DNA from: Aestuariispira ectoiniformans
Lineage (GTDB): Bacteria > Pseudomonadota > Alphaproteobacteria > UBA8366 > Aestuariispiraceae
Direction: 5' to 3'
Assembly: GCF_025136295.1 (NCBI RefSeq)
Contig: NZ_CP062788.1
Location: 2,022,001-2,086,000 of the forward strand
Length of the DNA stretch: 64,000 bases
The notes under the pieces are model-generated. The model saw only the letters and a program-made list of their open reading frames with translations, made no database searches and had not been told where the DNA came from. Every line of letters begins with the position of its first letter. The first letter of the stretch is position 1. This document shows, in pieces, positions 11,233-18,897 of this stretch. A program made the position numbers and the translations under genes.

Positions 11233-11246
11233 CTAACACAGGTTAA
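11233..11246. promoter_or_regulatory. FNR/FixK-like dyad upstream of the Lpp-like gene
   Basis: CTAACACAGGTTAA is a 5-4-5 dyad (on the minus strand TTAAC-CTGT-GTTAG), about 145 bp before the lipoprotein gene. It is a weaker match to the FNR consensus but the same variant as other island sites. Confidence 0.35.
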
Positions 11247-11310
11247 GAAGTTGAATTTCCATTTGATGTTCATTGCTTCGTGATAATGCAGTGATCGGAT
11301 GGATTATTCC

Positions 11311-11415
11311 ATGAGCCGGACATCAGACAAGAATGTCGCCTTTATTGTCGACCATGACATCGATGTTGCTGTTGGCGATGCGGTTGTGAAAGGACGCCTG
11401 AAAGTGCCCCAAGGA
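11311..11415 (+). pseudogene. Possible 5' remnant of a dienelactone-hydrolase-type gene
   Basis: Starting at ATG 11311, the reading frame gives a short peptide ending in VKGRLKVPQGG. This resembles the first strand pair of alpha/beta hydrolases of the dienelactone-hydrolase group (pattern G-x-L-x-V-P-x-G-A). The conserved FAHGSGSSR that should follow is absent in all three frames. The frame then runs antisense through the HPF-type gene. I read it as a decayed gene start. It is a guess based on about 30 residues. Confidence 0.25.
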
Positions 11416-11463
11416 GGTGGCGTTGCCGGGTCAAAGGGTTGCCGGGGAGTGTTACGCCGCCTG

Positions 11464-12039
11464 TCAGTCTGTCAGGTGATGTTTCCCGATGGGGATGACA
11501 GTACTGGCCTGCGGGCCTTCCGCACTTTCGCCCTCGGTGGAAACAAACCTGACGTCATCACCCTGGTGGAGAGCATCGAAGGAACCTTCGGCCACGCTGT
11601 TGCGGTGGAAATAAATCTCGCGGCCATCGCTGGACTGGATGAAGCCGTATCCGCGATCGGGGAAGAGGGTCCGGACATGGCCGTGTTCGGGGGTGTCATG
11701 GGTTTTTACCTTTCCCGCCATGACATTCGATGTGTCCTGCAATTGTCGGGTCGCCGCCTTGAATGCGTCCCGGATGGCGACATAGACATCTTCATGCGCC
11801 TTGTCTTTCCGTCCGGTGTGGGTGACATCCACGTTCCGGCCTTTGGGCAGGGCCATATGTACCGCAACGTGATATTCACGTCCTTTCCGGTGATGCTTGT
11901 GCGGGGCCTCGATCATGACCTGACAGGATTGTATCCGGTCAAAATACCGTTCCAGTCTGTCGACCTCTTCTTCTACACGTGCCCGCACGAAGCTGGAGGG
12001 TTCCATATTTCGAAAAATGATTTCGGTAGGCTGTTCCAT
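11464..12039 (-). CDS. HPF/RaiA-type ribosome hibernation domain fused to a cold-shock domain
   Basis: A 191-residue two-domain protein. Residues 1-110 resemble ribosome hibernation promoting factors: beta-alpha-beta-beta-beta-alpha with KGREYHVAVHMALPKG and a helix DVYVAIRDAFKAATRQL. Residues about 118-185 are a cold-shock domain with RGYGFIQ (RNP1-like) and EIYFHRN (RNP2-like). Such fusions should bind the 30S mRNA channel and RNA at once and so silence or protect ribosomes under stress. It starts 42 bp after the glycine-zipper gene, probably co-transcribed, with GGAGG upstream. Known from some Proteobacteria; function inferred from domains. Confidence 0.85.
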   Translation of the reverse strand: MEQPTEIIFRNMEPSSFVRARVEEEVDRLERYFDRIQSCQVMIEAPHKHHRKGREYHVAVHMALPKGRNVDVTHTGRKDKAHEDVYVAIRDAFKAATRQLQDTSNVMAGKVKTHDTPEHGHVRTLFPDRGYGFIQSSDGREIYFHRNSVAEGSFDALHQGDDVRFVSTEGESAEGPQASTVIPIGKHHLTD

Positions 12040-12080
12040 GTTGAATATCTTTGCCTCCTATTTTTCTGTGGAACACGAGG

Positions 12081-12569
12081 TCACTGACTTTGAGAGACCA
12101 GTTTCCAGGACCCATCCGGCTGCTGACAGGCAATGCCATATCCATCGGCCATGTCGTCCCCGACGTGTATTGTCTGGCGATATTCGCGGCAGTATTGACC
12201 GTTGGTCGCCACGCCATCACGCGTTGGCGTGATGGAGCCGTAATGTCCGCTTTCGGGGTTGTTCCAGGTGATGGTTTCACCAATGTCGGCAACATGGGCC
12301 TTATGCGTGGCCTGATCGGCTTTGATACGGTCCAGCTCGTCCATGGATTTACCGATGTTGCTGCCCATCAGGGAGCCGACAAGAACGCCGATGCCGGTCA
12401 TCGCGAGTTGGCCGCTGCCGCTGCCGAACTGTGCGCCGAGCAGCCCGCCGAGCACGGCGCCCGACAAACCGCCCACGGTCTGCTTGGGGCCATAGTCCGA
12501 CGTGCAACCGGCAAGCGGTACCGCAAAACCGAGTGTGACTGTAAGGGCAATTGCAGGGAGTTTTTTCAT
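12081..12569 (-). CDS. Glycine-zipper lipoprotein, 17-kDa surface-antigen type
   Basis: A 162-residue lipoprotein. Signal peptide with lipobox LAGC, then a glycine-zipper membrane hairpin (about 30-80) with GGLSGAVLGGLLGAQFGSG and GSLMGSNIG, and a C-terminal domain with YCREYRQTI and GIACQQPDGSW, as in the rickettsial 17-kDa antigen and related outer-membrane proteins. The start is the ATG at 12569; an in-frame upstream start would add 20 residues before the signal peptide. A palindromic dyad lies about 95 bp upstream. Confidence 0.82.
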   Translation of the reverse strand: MKKLPAIALTVTLGFAVPLAGCTSDYGPKQTVGGLSGAVLGGLLGAQFGSGSGQLAMTGIGVLVGSLMGSNIGKSMDELDRIKADQATHKAHVADIGETITWNNPESGHYGSITPTRDGVATNGQYCREYRQTIHVGDDMADGYGIACQQPDGSWKLVSQSQ

Positions 12570-12664
12570 GTCGATGTTCCAATACTGATTGCGCAGGAAA
12601 GCGACGTGCCTTTGGGGGAGCCGTTTCATCTCGTTTCACGTTAAGTCCGGATGAGATGCGCGCC

Positions 12665-12678
12665 TTAATCCAAATTAA
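12665..12678. promoter_or_regulatory. Palindromic dyad upstream of the glycine-zipper/HPF operon
   Basis: TTAATCCAAATTAA has perfectly complementary arms TTAAT and ATTAA around four bases. It lies 95 bp before the start of the glycine-zipper gene and has the same arms as the site upstream of hsp20. Confidence 0.5.
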
Positions 12679-12722
12679 GAGAAAGCGGTATTATGTGCGC
12701 AAAGCGCCTATGTGGGGGTGGC

Positions 12723-12736
12723 TTAACCTGCATCAG
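12723..12736. promoter_or_regulatory. FNR/FixK-like dyad upstream of the DUF3775-like gene
   Basis: TTAACCTGCATCAG shares the CTGC centre and ATCA arm with the groEL and hsp20 sites. It lies 129 bp before the start at 12866 and 44 bp from the previous dyad, so the two divergent genes have one site each. Confidence 0.4.
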
Positions 12737-12865
12737 CGCCATGGACATGACGGCACAGGATAAAGGAGGGAGTGCGGCGAGCGACCGAATGGGGCGTATG
12801 CGGTCCGTTGCGGAGGCTATCTGTGCTATCCTAGTAATCGAAAAGATTTCGCTGAGGACTGAAAA

Positions 12866-13264
12866 ATGTCTAGAGAAGAACTGGTACTGGACTTGTCCAA
12901 GATATGCTGGATTGCGGAAAAGGCGCGGGAGCTTGATGCCCAGTCAGAGGTGTCAGAGCCTGACTACGGGTCCAACGCGATTGATGACGGTTTTTTGCAG
13001 GTGCTGGAGGCCTATGAGGGCGATGCCACCTTTGACGAATTGAAATCCATTATTGATGACCTGAATTGGGACGAGCAATGCGAACTGGTGGCGCTGGCAT
13101 GGATCGGGCGGGGGGATTACGGCCAGGACGAATGGTCGGATGCGCTGGACCGGGCGCGTGACGGCCACAATGACCATACCTCGCTGTATCTCCTGGGGAT
13201 GCCGATGTTGAGCGATTTTCTGGATGAAGGGCTTGGGGCGTTTGGGCTGTCCTGCCGGGAATGA
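12866..13264 (+). CDS. DUF3775-like protein
   Basis: A 132-residue soluble, acidic protein. The pattern ELVALAWIGRGD, then EW, then YLLGMPMLSDFLDEGL near the C-terminus resembles DUF3775, a family of unknown function common in Alphaproteobacteria. No signal peptide or membrane segment. TGAGGACTG provides a ribosome binding site 7 bases before the ATG. It stands alone on the plus strand, with a stress-type dyad upstream. A biochemical function cannot be proposed from sequence. Confidence 0.7.
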   Translation: MSREELVLDLSKICWIAEKARELDAQSEVSEPDYGSNAIDDGFLQVLEAYEGDATFDELKSIIDDLNWDEQCELVALAWIGRGDYGQDEWSDALDRARDGHNDHTSLYLLGMPMLSDFLDEGLGAFGLSCRE

Positions 13265-13509
13265 GCCGCAGCCGTCGTGGTGTTTTCGTGGCCACAGTAA
13301 CAGTATGAGACCTGTTTGAGAGAGGACGTAACCGACCGACAAGGAGTGTCGCCATGCCACATATGCCTGACTTGGCGGATGGTGCCGATAAATGCCGCAG
13401 TCTCCCTGTATGAGATGAATATGTTCCAGGCCGATCCGGTCGCTATCGGATAGGCACCTCAGACTATGACCGGCATTCTGGACAAGTATCTTTGATACGG
13501 TTTTGACCG

Positions 13510-14004
13510 TTAGCCGATGATGAAGGGCGACGTTAGCATATCGACCATTTCCGGGACTTCACGGTTTTCCTCATCATGCCTGAGTTGTTCTTCATAATAG
13601 GCAAGAAAGCCCTGCATGACGTCACGCCTGCTGACAATGCCCAGAAATTCTCCTTCGTCGATGACGGGCAGATGGCGGTATCCGTGCTGCAGGAAGATAC
13701 AGGCGATATTCGGCAGGGTTGTCTCGGGGCGGATACAAACAGGGTGAATGCGGGTCACCCGGCGGATCGGCGTGTCCGGTTTGCGATAGAACTCGGCGTT
13801 GAAAAAACACTCGATCACGTCTTTTTCGGACACAAAGCCAATCAGTTCCTTTTTGCCGTTGTTATCCCTCACAACCGGGGCGTTGGACTTCTGCTGTGCG
13901 AGCAGTCTGTTGGCGACTTTCTCCAGACTGTCGTTTTCTTCGATGACAATGCTGTCGGTTGTCATAAGGTCTGCTGCCGTCAGCCGGTTGGCATCCCATT
14001 TCAT
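13510..14004 (-). CDS. CBS-domain pair protein
   Basis: A 164-residue protein made almost wholly of two CBS motifs (about 8-65 and 78-140). TAADLMTTDSIVIEENDSLEKVA opens the first, here cited only by TAADLMTTD, and GFVSEKDVIE and GIVSRRDVMQG end each repeat. Such pairs bind adenine nucleotides or related ligands and act as energy or ionic sensors. No catalytic domain is attached. It starts 46 bp after the ftsH stop, so it is probably the second gene of an ftsH operon. The partner it senses for is unknown. Confidence 0.85.
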   Translation of the reverse strand: MKWDANRLTAADLMTTDSIVIEENDSLEKVANRLLAQQKSNAPVVRDNNGKKELIGFVSEKDVIECFFNAEFYRKPDTPIRRVTRIHPVCIRPETTLPNIACIFLQHGYRHLPVIDEGEFLGIVSRRDVMQGFLAYYEEQLRHDEENREVPEMVDMLTSPFIIG

Positions 14005-14049
14005 GATTTTGTCCTCCGGTCAGGCCCTTGATCGGTAATGCCAGGCCTA

Positions 14050-15903
14050 TCAACGTGTTTTGGGTTTGATGGGGCGGACCTTACCGTCATCGACGGGCGA
14101 GTGCAGGTCCTCGGTCAACTTCTGCAGTTCTTCCGATTCCAGGGTCTCCTTGGAGAGAAGCTCTCTGGCGCAATGCGTCAGCACTTTACGGTTGCCGCGT
14201 AAAATGGTGATTGTGCGCGCGAAAATGCCGTCGATGATATGCCTGACAGCTTCGTCGATTTTTTGGGCGGTGGCGTCGCTATATTGCCGCTGTGTGGGCA
14301 TCTGCTGCTGAAGCTCCAGAAACGTCGGGCGGTCACTGTCATAGCTTACAGACCCGAGGTCGGCATCCATGCCATAACGGGTAACCATACTGCGCGCGAT
14401 TTCCGTCGCCTTGGCAAGGTCGTCTGCCGCCCCCGTCGATAGCTGCTCAAAGACCAGATATTCCGCCGCACGCCCGCCCAGAAGAACCGCGATCTTGTTC
14501 TCCAATTCGTCCCGGCTCATCAGGAAGCGGTCCTCTGTCGGCCTTTGAATGGTGTAGCCGAGCGCCCCGACGCCACGGGGAATAATCGAGACCTTGTGGA
14601 CTTCATCCGTGCCGGGAAGGGCCATTGAAACCAGGGCGTGCCCCATTTCGTGATAGGCAACGACTTCGCGTTCATGTTTGTTCAGCAGACGGTTTTTCTT
14701 TTCAAGGCCGGCGACAATTCGTTCGATGGCACGCGTGAAGTCATCCATGGCGACTGCATTACCGCGTCGGCGGGTCGCCAGCAGGGCCGCCTCGTTTACA
14801 AGGTTGGCAAGGTCGGCGCCGCTGAAACCCGTTGTCAGGGCGGCCACCTGGTCCGGGTCAACATCCGGGGCGAGCGTTACCTTGCGGAGATGGACCTTGA
14901 GAATTTGCGCCCGTCCTTTCCGGTCGGGGCGGTCAACCAGAATCTGCCTGTCAAAACGACCGGCGCGCAGCAGGGCGGGGTCCAGGATTTCCGGCCGGTT
15001 TGTCGCCGCCAGAAGAACCAGGCCCTGACTTGGGTCGAAGCCGTCCAATTCACTAAGCAACTGGTTCAGTGTGTTTTCCCGCTCGTCATGTCCGCCTGAA
15101 ACCGGGGCTATGCCCCTTGCACGACCGACCGCGTCCAGTTCGTCCACGAAGATGATGGCTGGTGCCTTGGCGCGGGCCTGTTCAAACAGGTCGCGCACGC
15201 GTGCCGCGCCGACCCCGACGAACATCTCTACGAATTCCGACCCGGAAATGGAAAAGAAGGGAACATTGGCTTCTCCCGCAACCGCGCGCGCCAGCAGGGT
15301 TTTCCCGGTGCCGGGTGGTCCCACCAACAGTATACCCTTGGGGATATGGGCACCCAGTTTGCCGTAGTCCTGAGGCGATTTCAGGAAGTCGATAATCTCC
15401 TGCAACTCTTCCTTGGCCTCATCGACACCGGCGACATCGTCAAAACCGACCTTTGTATCGGTCTCCACATAAATCTTGGCTTTGCTCTTGCCGATGGCGA
15501 AAAGGCCGCCCCCTTGCTGTGCCAGCATTTTCCGGAAAAAGAAGTACCACAGACCAAAGAAAAGCAGGACCGGCAATACCCAGGACAACAGGTTTGTCAG
15601 CCAGGTGCTTTCCACCGTCCCCCGGAATTCCACGCCGGACGCTTCAAGTCGTTTGGCAAGTTCGGGTTCAACGCGGGTTACGACAAAATCGGTCTTCCCA
15701 TCTTTCGCCGTCACATACTGGCCGCGTATTGTGTCCTTGCTGACCGTCACATTAGCGACCTGACCGTCGTCCAGATATTGCGTGAACTGGCTATAGGGGA
15801 TTTGTTCAACCTGCGCATTCTGGCTAACCAGGTTGTTGATCAGGACCACGATGAACATGGCCATGATGAAATACCAAATCGTCGCTTGTGTTTTACGATC
15901 CAT
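14050..15903 (-). CDS. ftsH: ATP-dependent zinc metalloprotease FtsH
   Basis: A 617-residue membrane AAA+ protease. Two N-terminal membrane helices (about 9-27 and 105-125) flank a periplasmic domain. The AAA module has Walker A GPPGTGKT, Walker [12 protein letters not shown] and the second region of homology [14 protein letters not shown]. The zinc motif is HEMGH (more usually HEAGH), with the third ligand expected in the D of the [13 protein letters not shown] region. It degrades misfolded membrane proteins and short-lived regulators. The start is ATG 15903 (GAAGGG upstream). Because it lies in a stress island away from tilS or pbp genes, it may be a second FtsH rather than the housekeeping copy. 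Confidence 0.95.
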   Translation of the reverse strand: MDRKTQATIWYFIMAMFIVVLINNLVSQNAQVEQIPYSQFTQYLDDGQVANVTVSKDTIRGQYVTAKDGKTDFVVTRVEPELAKRLEASGVEFRGTVESTWLTNLLSWVLPVLLFFGLWYFFFRKMLAQQGGGLFAIGKSKAKIYVETDTKVGFDDVAGVDEAKEELQEIIDFLKSPQDYGKLGAHIPKGILLVGPPGTGKTLLARAVAGEANVPFFSISGSEFVEMFVGVGAARVRDLFEQARAKAPAIIFVDELDAVGRARGIAPVSGGHDERENTLNQLLSELDGFDPSQGLVLLAATNRPEILDPALLRAGRFDRQILVDRPDRKGRAQILKVHLRKVTLAPDVDPDQVAALTTGFSGADLANLVNEAALLATRRRGNAVAMDDFTRAIERIVAGLEKKNRLLNKHEREVVAYHEMGHALVSMALPGTDEVHKVSIIPRGVGALGYTIQRPTEDRFLMSRDELENKIAVLLGGRAAEYLVFEQLSTGAADDLAKATEIARSMVTRYGMDADLGSVSYDSDRPTFLELQQQMPTQRQYSDATAQKIDEAVRHIIDGIFARTITILRGNRKVLTHCARELLSKETLESEELQKLTEDLHSPVDDGKVRPIKPKTR

Positions 15904-15962
15904 GGCACGTATCGCCCTTCTCTTAGGAAGCCTAATATTGGCGCAGACAGGCCATTGTCGCA

Positions 15963-15976
15963 TTGATCTGGGTTAG
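15963..15976. promoter_or_regulatory. FNR/FixK-like dyad upstream of ftsH
   Basis: TTGATCTGGGTTAG combines a perfect TTGAT arm with a GTTAG arm; its reverse complement (CTAACCCAGATCAA) has the same arms as the groEL site. It lies 59 bp before the ftsH start. Confidence 0.5.
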
Positions 15977-16027
15977 ATGTTTCGAGAGGGACGCAAGGAG
16001 GGCGTATCTGAGTGTCCACAAACAATT

Positions 16028-16048
16028 GAGGAGGCGCGATACCTCCTC
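16028..16048 (-). terminator. Hairpin downstream of hsp20
   Basis: GAGGAGG and CCTCCTC form a 7-bp GC-rich stem with a 7-base loop, 30 bp beyond the hsp20 stop. On the minus strand it is followed by AATTGTTT, a weak T-rich run, so it may end hsp20 transcription before ftsH. Confidence 0.5.
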
Positions 16049-16077
16049 CCAGTTGTCAGGGGTGGTGGGGCTACGGG

Positions 16078-16599
16078 CTATTTCTTGCCGGCCTTTACCG
16101 CAATTTTCTGCGGTTTGTCCTTCTCCAGGCTTTCCTTGCTTTTGGGGATGTTGATTATAAGGAGGCCTTTGCTGAGCTTGGCCTCGATATGGTCGCGGTC
16201 AACACCATCCGGCAACGTGAAGCTGCGCTGGAAAGACTGATGGCTGCGTTCGCTCAGGTGATAATGTTTATCTTCTTCCTCTTTTTCTTCCTTGGTTTCT
16301 CCACGGACCGTCAATTGTCCGTTCGCAAGGGAGACTTCAATATCCTTCTCGGCATAGCCGGGCACTTCGATGTCAATTTCATAGCCACCGTTCTTTTCCA
16401 CCAGGTCAGCGGCATGAAATTCCTTCCAGCCCAGCGTTGGCCAGCCGGACTCACGGTCCAGGTTGAACAGGCGCTGTCTCATGGGGGCTAGGGACATGAA
16501 ATCACCAAACAACCGGTCCAGATCGTCCCGCATATGTGCGAAGGGGGATGACGGGGGTTCCGTCGGCTTGTGTACCGGAACAGACGACTGCTTGGGCAT
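16078..16599 (-). CDS. Hsp20 / alpha-crystallin small heat-shock protein
   Basis: A 173-residue holdase. The N-terminal arm precedes the alpha-crystallin domain (about 55-150), which shows DIEVPGYAEKDIEVSLANG, cited here by PGYAEKDIEV, and the end-strand motif FTLPDGVD followed by AKLSKGLLIINIPK (the A-x-x-x-G-L-L signature). A Lys-rich tail closes the protein. The start is ATG 16599 with GGAG nine bases upstream; a TTG 15 bp earlier overlaps that site and is unlikely. A perfect dyad lies 65 bp upstream, just inside the end of the regulator gene. Confidence 0.93.
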   Translation of the reverse strand: MPKQSSVPVHKPTEPPSSPFAHMRDDLDRLFGDFMSLAPMRQRLFNLDRESGWPTLGWKEFHAADLVEKNGGYEIDIEVPGYAEKDIEVSLANGQLTVRGETKEEKEEEDKHYHLSERSHQSFQRSFTLPDGVDRDHIEAKLSKGLLIINIPKSKESLEKDKPQKIAVKAGKK

Positions 16600-16664
16600 T
16601 TTATGAATCTCCAAAGTTGGTTATCTGTTGGGAAACACGATAGCCAAAGCGGAGAGGGCATGGA

Positions 16665-16678
16665 TTAATCTGCATTAA
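16665..16678. promoter_or_regulatory. Perfect palindromic dyad upstream of hsp20
   Basis: TTAATCTGCATTAA has fully complementary 5-base arms around CTGC. It lies 65 bp before the hsp20 start and overlaps the stop codon of the Crp/Fnr gene. Confidence 0.55.
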
Positions 16679-17423
16679 GCCTGACGTTTGACGCGTCCGC
16701 GCAAATGCTCTCATAGGCGTTGATATCAAGATGCGCCATGCGTTGAAGGTCCATGGGCTGTTCAATCGTCAGCCATCCATCCTTGAGTGCCACAACATGC
16801 CTGTCCCGCAATTTTCGAAGCATCCTGTTGACATGGATGGATGTGAGGCCGGTGGATTCACCGATCATCTGCTGCGTGAGAGGCATCCTGATGCGGTCTC
16901 CGCTGCGTGCAGGACGCCTTCGAATGCGCAGGAACAGGTCAAGAACCGTAAAGGCAATGCGTTCCTCTGCGGAAAGGGAGGATATTGCGGTGAGACGCTG
17001 ATGCAGTCTGTGATTTTCCTGCAGAATATAATGGAGAATGCGGTTGATTGCCGTCTGATCCTGCTTCTTTTCCAAATCGTCCAGCCTGCCGTTGTCCACG
17101 AACATCAAGACCGTGTCCGTTATGGCGTGGGCGGTGGAATCATAATGTTCCGACCGTGACATATGGACGCCGACAAGGTCGCCCTGCACCGCGAAGTCGA
17201 CGATTTGCCGCCGCCCGTCCTCATATAAATGGTAGAGGCATATCCAGCCGCTTTCCAGTGAACAGAAACTCTGTGCCCTGTCGTCCTGGCGAAAGATATC
17301 GCTGCCACGCTGCCGGACGGCAACACCGGATGGCTGTGAGTCAAACTGCCTCCAGGGGGCGTTGGAAAAAAACGAACTGACTTGGGGGGAATGCCCCCCG
17401 GCCCGACACGTGGCGTCACCCAT
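16665..17423 (-). CDS. Crp/Fnr-family transcriptional regulator
   Basis: A 252-residue regulator. The cyclic-nucleotide-binding-like beta roll covers about 30-145 (GWICLYHLYEDGRRQIVDF, cited by YEDGRRQIVDF). The dimerisation helix follows, and a C-terminal winged helix has PLTQQMIGESTG and the recognition helix LTSIHVNRMLRKL. The cysteine spacing of oxygen-sensing FNR is absent, and the canonical cAMP contacts are not evident, so the signal is unknown. A perfect FNR box lies 73 bp before the start, which suggests autoregulation. It is the likely controller of the surrounding stress genes. Confidence 0.9.
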   Translation of the reverse strand: MGDATCRAGGHSPQVSSFFSNAPWRQFDSQPSGVAVRQRGSDIFRQDDRAQSFCSLESGWICLYHLYEDGRRQIVDFAVQGDLVGVHMSRSEHYDSTAHAITDTVLMFVDNGRLDDLEKKQDQTAINRILHYILQENHRLHQRLTAISSLSAEERIAFTVLDLFLRIRRRPARSGDRIRMPLTQQMIGESTGLTSIHVNRMLRKLRDRHVVALKDGWLTIEQPMDLQRMAHLDINAYESICADASNVRLNAD

Positions 17424-17744
17424 TTGCTTTAGCCCTGTTAGTTCATTAGTTAGATTGCGATCAGGTTAAATATGCGAGATCGAAATCTTGAAATCATTGA
17501 TGCGTATCAAACGATAAGAAATATTATAAGTTTCCAATTATGTCAGAATTTTGAAATAAATAAAAATCCAAACCGTGAGGGAAACTGTTTGAAAATCAAA
17601 TAATTACTGTATTTTTTGTGATGCCAATTAATATTAGTGTTTTGTGAAGCATATCGCAATCTGCGGACAGATGTCCAGTGATGCCGGAAGGCTGTTCAGG
17701 AAAGCTGGGTGCGGTAAAGGGGCGATTTGTTGAGAACCTCGGTC
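17424..17744. other. AT-rich intergenic region before the Crp/Fnr gene
   Basis: These 321 bp hold the promoter of the Crp/Fnr regulator and the 3' side of the ferritin-like gene. The stretch 17510-17650 is much richer in A and T than its surroundings. Apart from the dyad at 17497-17510 I see no gene or clear terminator. Confidence 0.6.
17497..17510. promoter_or_regulatory. Perfect FNR/FixK box upstream of the Crp/Fnr gene
   Basis: TTGATGCGTATCAA matches TTGAT-N4-ATCAA at all ten arm positions, 73 bp before the regulator's own start codon. It implies autoregulation or control by another FNR-type protein. Confidence 0.7.
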
Positions 17745-18587
17745 TTAGAGCAGGTCGGGATTTGCGGCGTTCTGCAATCGGGAAAGATATTTCAGCCAGG
17801 TAATTACTTCAGGAATGGGGCGGCCCTTTTCAATCTCGCTGATGATTTGGTCGCAGTATTGGTTCACATCGGTAATATGCGCGGCCAGTGCCTGTGAGAC
17901 CGATAGGTCAATGTGTGCTGGTTTTTTGTCGGCTGCTTTGTTCAGGATTGTGCCGACAAGATTTCCCAAGTCCGTTTTCTTTTCAGTTTTCGCGAGGCTG
18001 CAAAGATTTGCGGCGCTTTGCATCAGGTTATCGAACAGGCGAGGCGGGTCGCTGGGTTGATTTGCTTCCACCTTTCCTGCGGCATCGGGCAAGGTCTGTT
18101 GTATAGAGTGGCGTTCCCGTCTGATGAAAGACAAATGCTTCAGTTCCTCTGCGGCAAGTCTTTCGGCGGTGTTGCAAATGGCCGCGTCTTCGCCATGCGC
18201 CGCGATATGGATGAAGAAGGAGAGCGCGCGTTTCTCGTTGTGCACAGCAAGGTCAAAAGCCTCCAGCGGTGTGAGGGTCCGGGGGCTGTGATCCTCGCGT
18301 TCCCATTCCTGAATGCCTCCGGCTTCTCCGGCGAGCGTATGTTTGGATTTTGTCGGTGACTGGCTTTTTCCTGTTTGGAAGCGTTCCACCGTTATGGCGT
18401 GCTTTTCCTCCTCTTCGGCAAGGCTGGAGAAGATTTCTGCCGCCTGCTCGTTGCCATATCGGGCCATTTCCGAGGCGAGATAGCGATATTGGATGGCGGC
18501 GTTATGCTCAATCTCGGCTGCGATGCAAAGCAGCTCATCGGGTGTTTCAAATCCTCTTATGCCTGAACCATTCAAGAAGAGGGGCAT
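17745..18587 (-). CDS. Ferritin-like/rubrerythrin-type diiron protein with extra C-terminal domain
   Basis: A 280-residue protein. Residues about 15-165 form a ferritin-like four-helix bundle with the iron-ligand pattern AAEIEHNAAIQYRY, EEEEKHAI, HNEKRALSFF and AEELKHLSF (two E-x2-H pairs). There is no rubredoxin Cys4 site, so it would be an erythrin-like domain acting on peroxide or iron. The last 100 residues (about 180-280) are helical and unrelated to rubrerythrin as far as I can tell. An FNR-like dyad lies 82 bp upstream. Fits a microaerobic or oxidative stress role. Confidence 0.75.
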   Translation of the reverse strand: MPLFLNGSGIRGFETPDELLCIAAEIEHNAAIQYRYLASEMARYGNEQAAEIFSSLAEEEEKHAITVERFQTGKSQSPTKSKHTLAGEAGGIQEWEREDHSPRTLTPLEAFDLAVHNEKRALSFFIHIAAHGEDAAICNTAERLAAEELKHLSFIRRERHSIQQTLPDAAGKVEANQPSDPPRLFDNLMQSAANLCSLAKTEKKTDLGNLVGTILNKAADKKPAHIDLSVSQALAAHITDVNQYCDQIISEIEKGRPIPEVITWLKYLSRLQNAANPDLL

Positions 18588-18897
18588 GCCACTTAAGTTC
18601 CCATGATAAGGCGTTGTGAAGAAAGAGCACTGATTGCCTGAATAATAGCCACTGCTGCGTGGTTAAAAAATGATCACGATCAACTCGTTCCCCTATCGTT
18701 CAGGCGGCCCTCGCGGTCTCATGGTCGCGGGAAACCCCGATCTTTATTCTGTGAGAAATGGAAAGGGCGGCTAAAAAGGCCGCCGGGCTTTTCATGTCCT
18801 CTAACTATCTTCCAATGCCGATGGTGGGCTTCGTTGACTTCTCAAAGGAATATTCTGATAATTAATCTGGTTGCCTGGGGGGGGATGGGTGGCATCA
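18588..18897. other. Divergent intergenic region with dyad and hairpin
   Basis: These 310 bp separate the ferritin-like gene from the four-gene exported operon. They hold the dyad at 18670-18683 and a GC-rich stem-loop (GGCGGC 18766-18771 with GCCGCC 18779-18784). The hairpin is followed on the plus strand by GGGCTTTT, weak evidence for a terminator of a short transcript. No open reading frame with a credible start is seen. Confidence 0.45.
18670..18683. promoter_or_regulatory. FNR/FixK-like dyad upstream of the ferritin-like gene
   Basis: ATGATCACGATCAA matches TTGAT-N4-ATCAA at nine of ten arm positions, 82 bp before the start of the diiron protein gene. Confidence 0.55.

Noticed and set aside
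11299-12087. A long plus-strand open frame of 262 codons
   Set aside because: It runs antisense to the HPF/cold-shock gene, which has clear domains, and has no recognisable motifs beyond the first 35 residues. Only the start may be a gene remnant.
13265-13509. Short coding-looking stretch, for example SLYEMNMFQADPV around 13410-13445
   Set aside because: Only about 20 codons between stops, no start or ribosome site; could be a remnant but nothing supports it.
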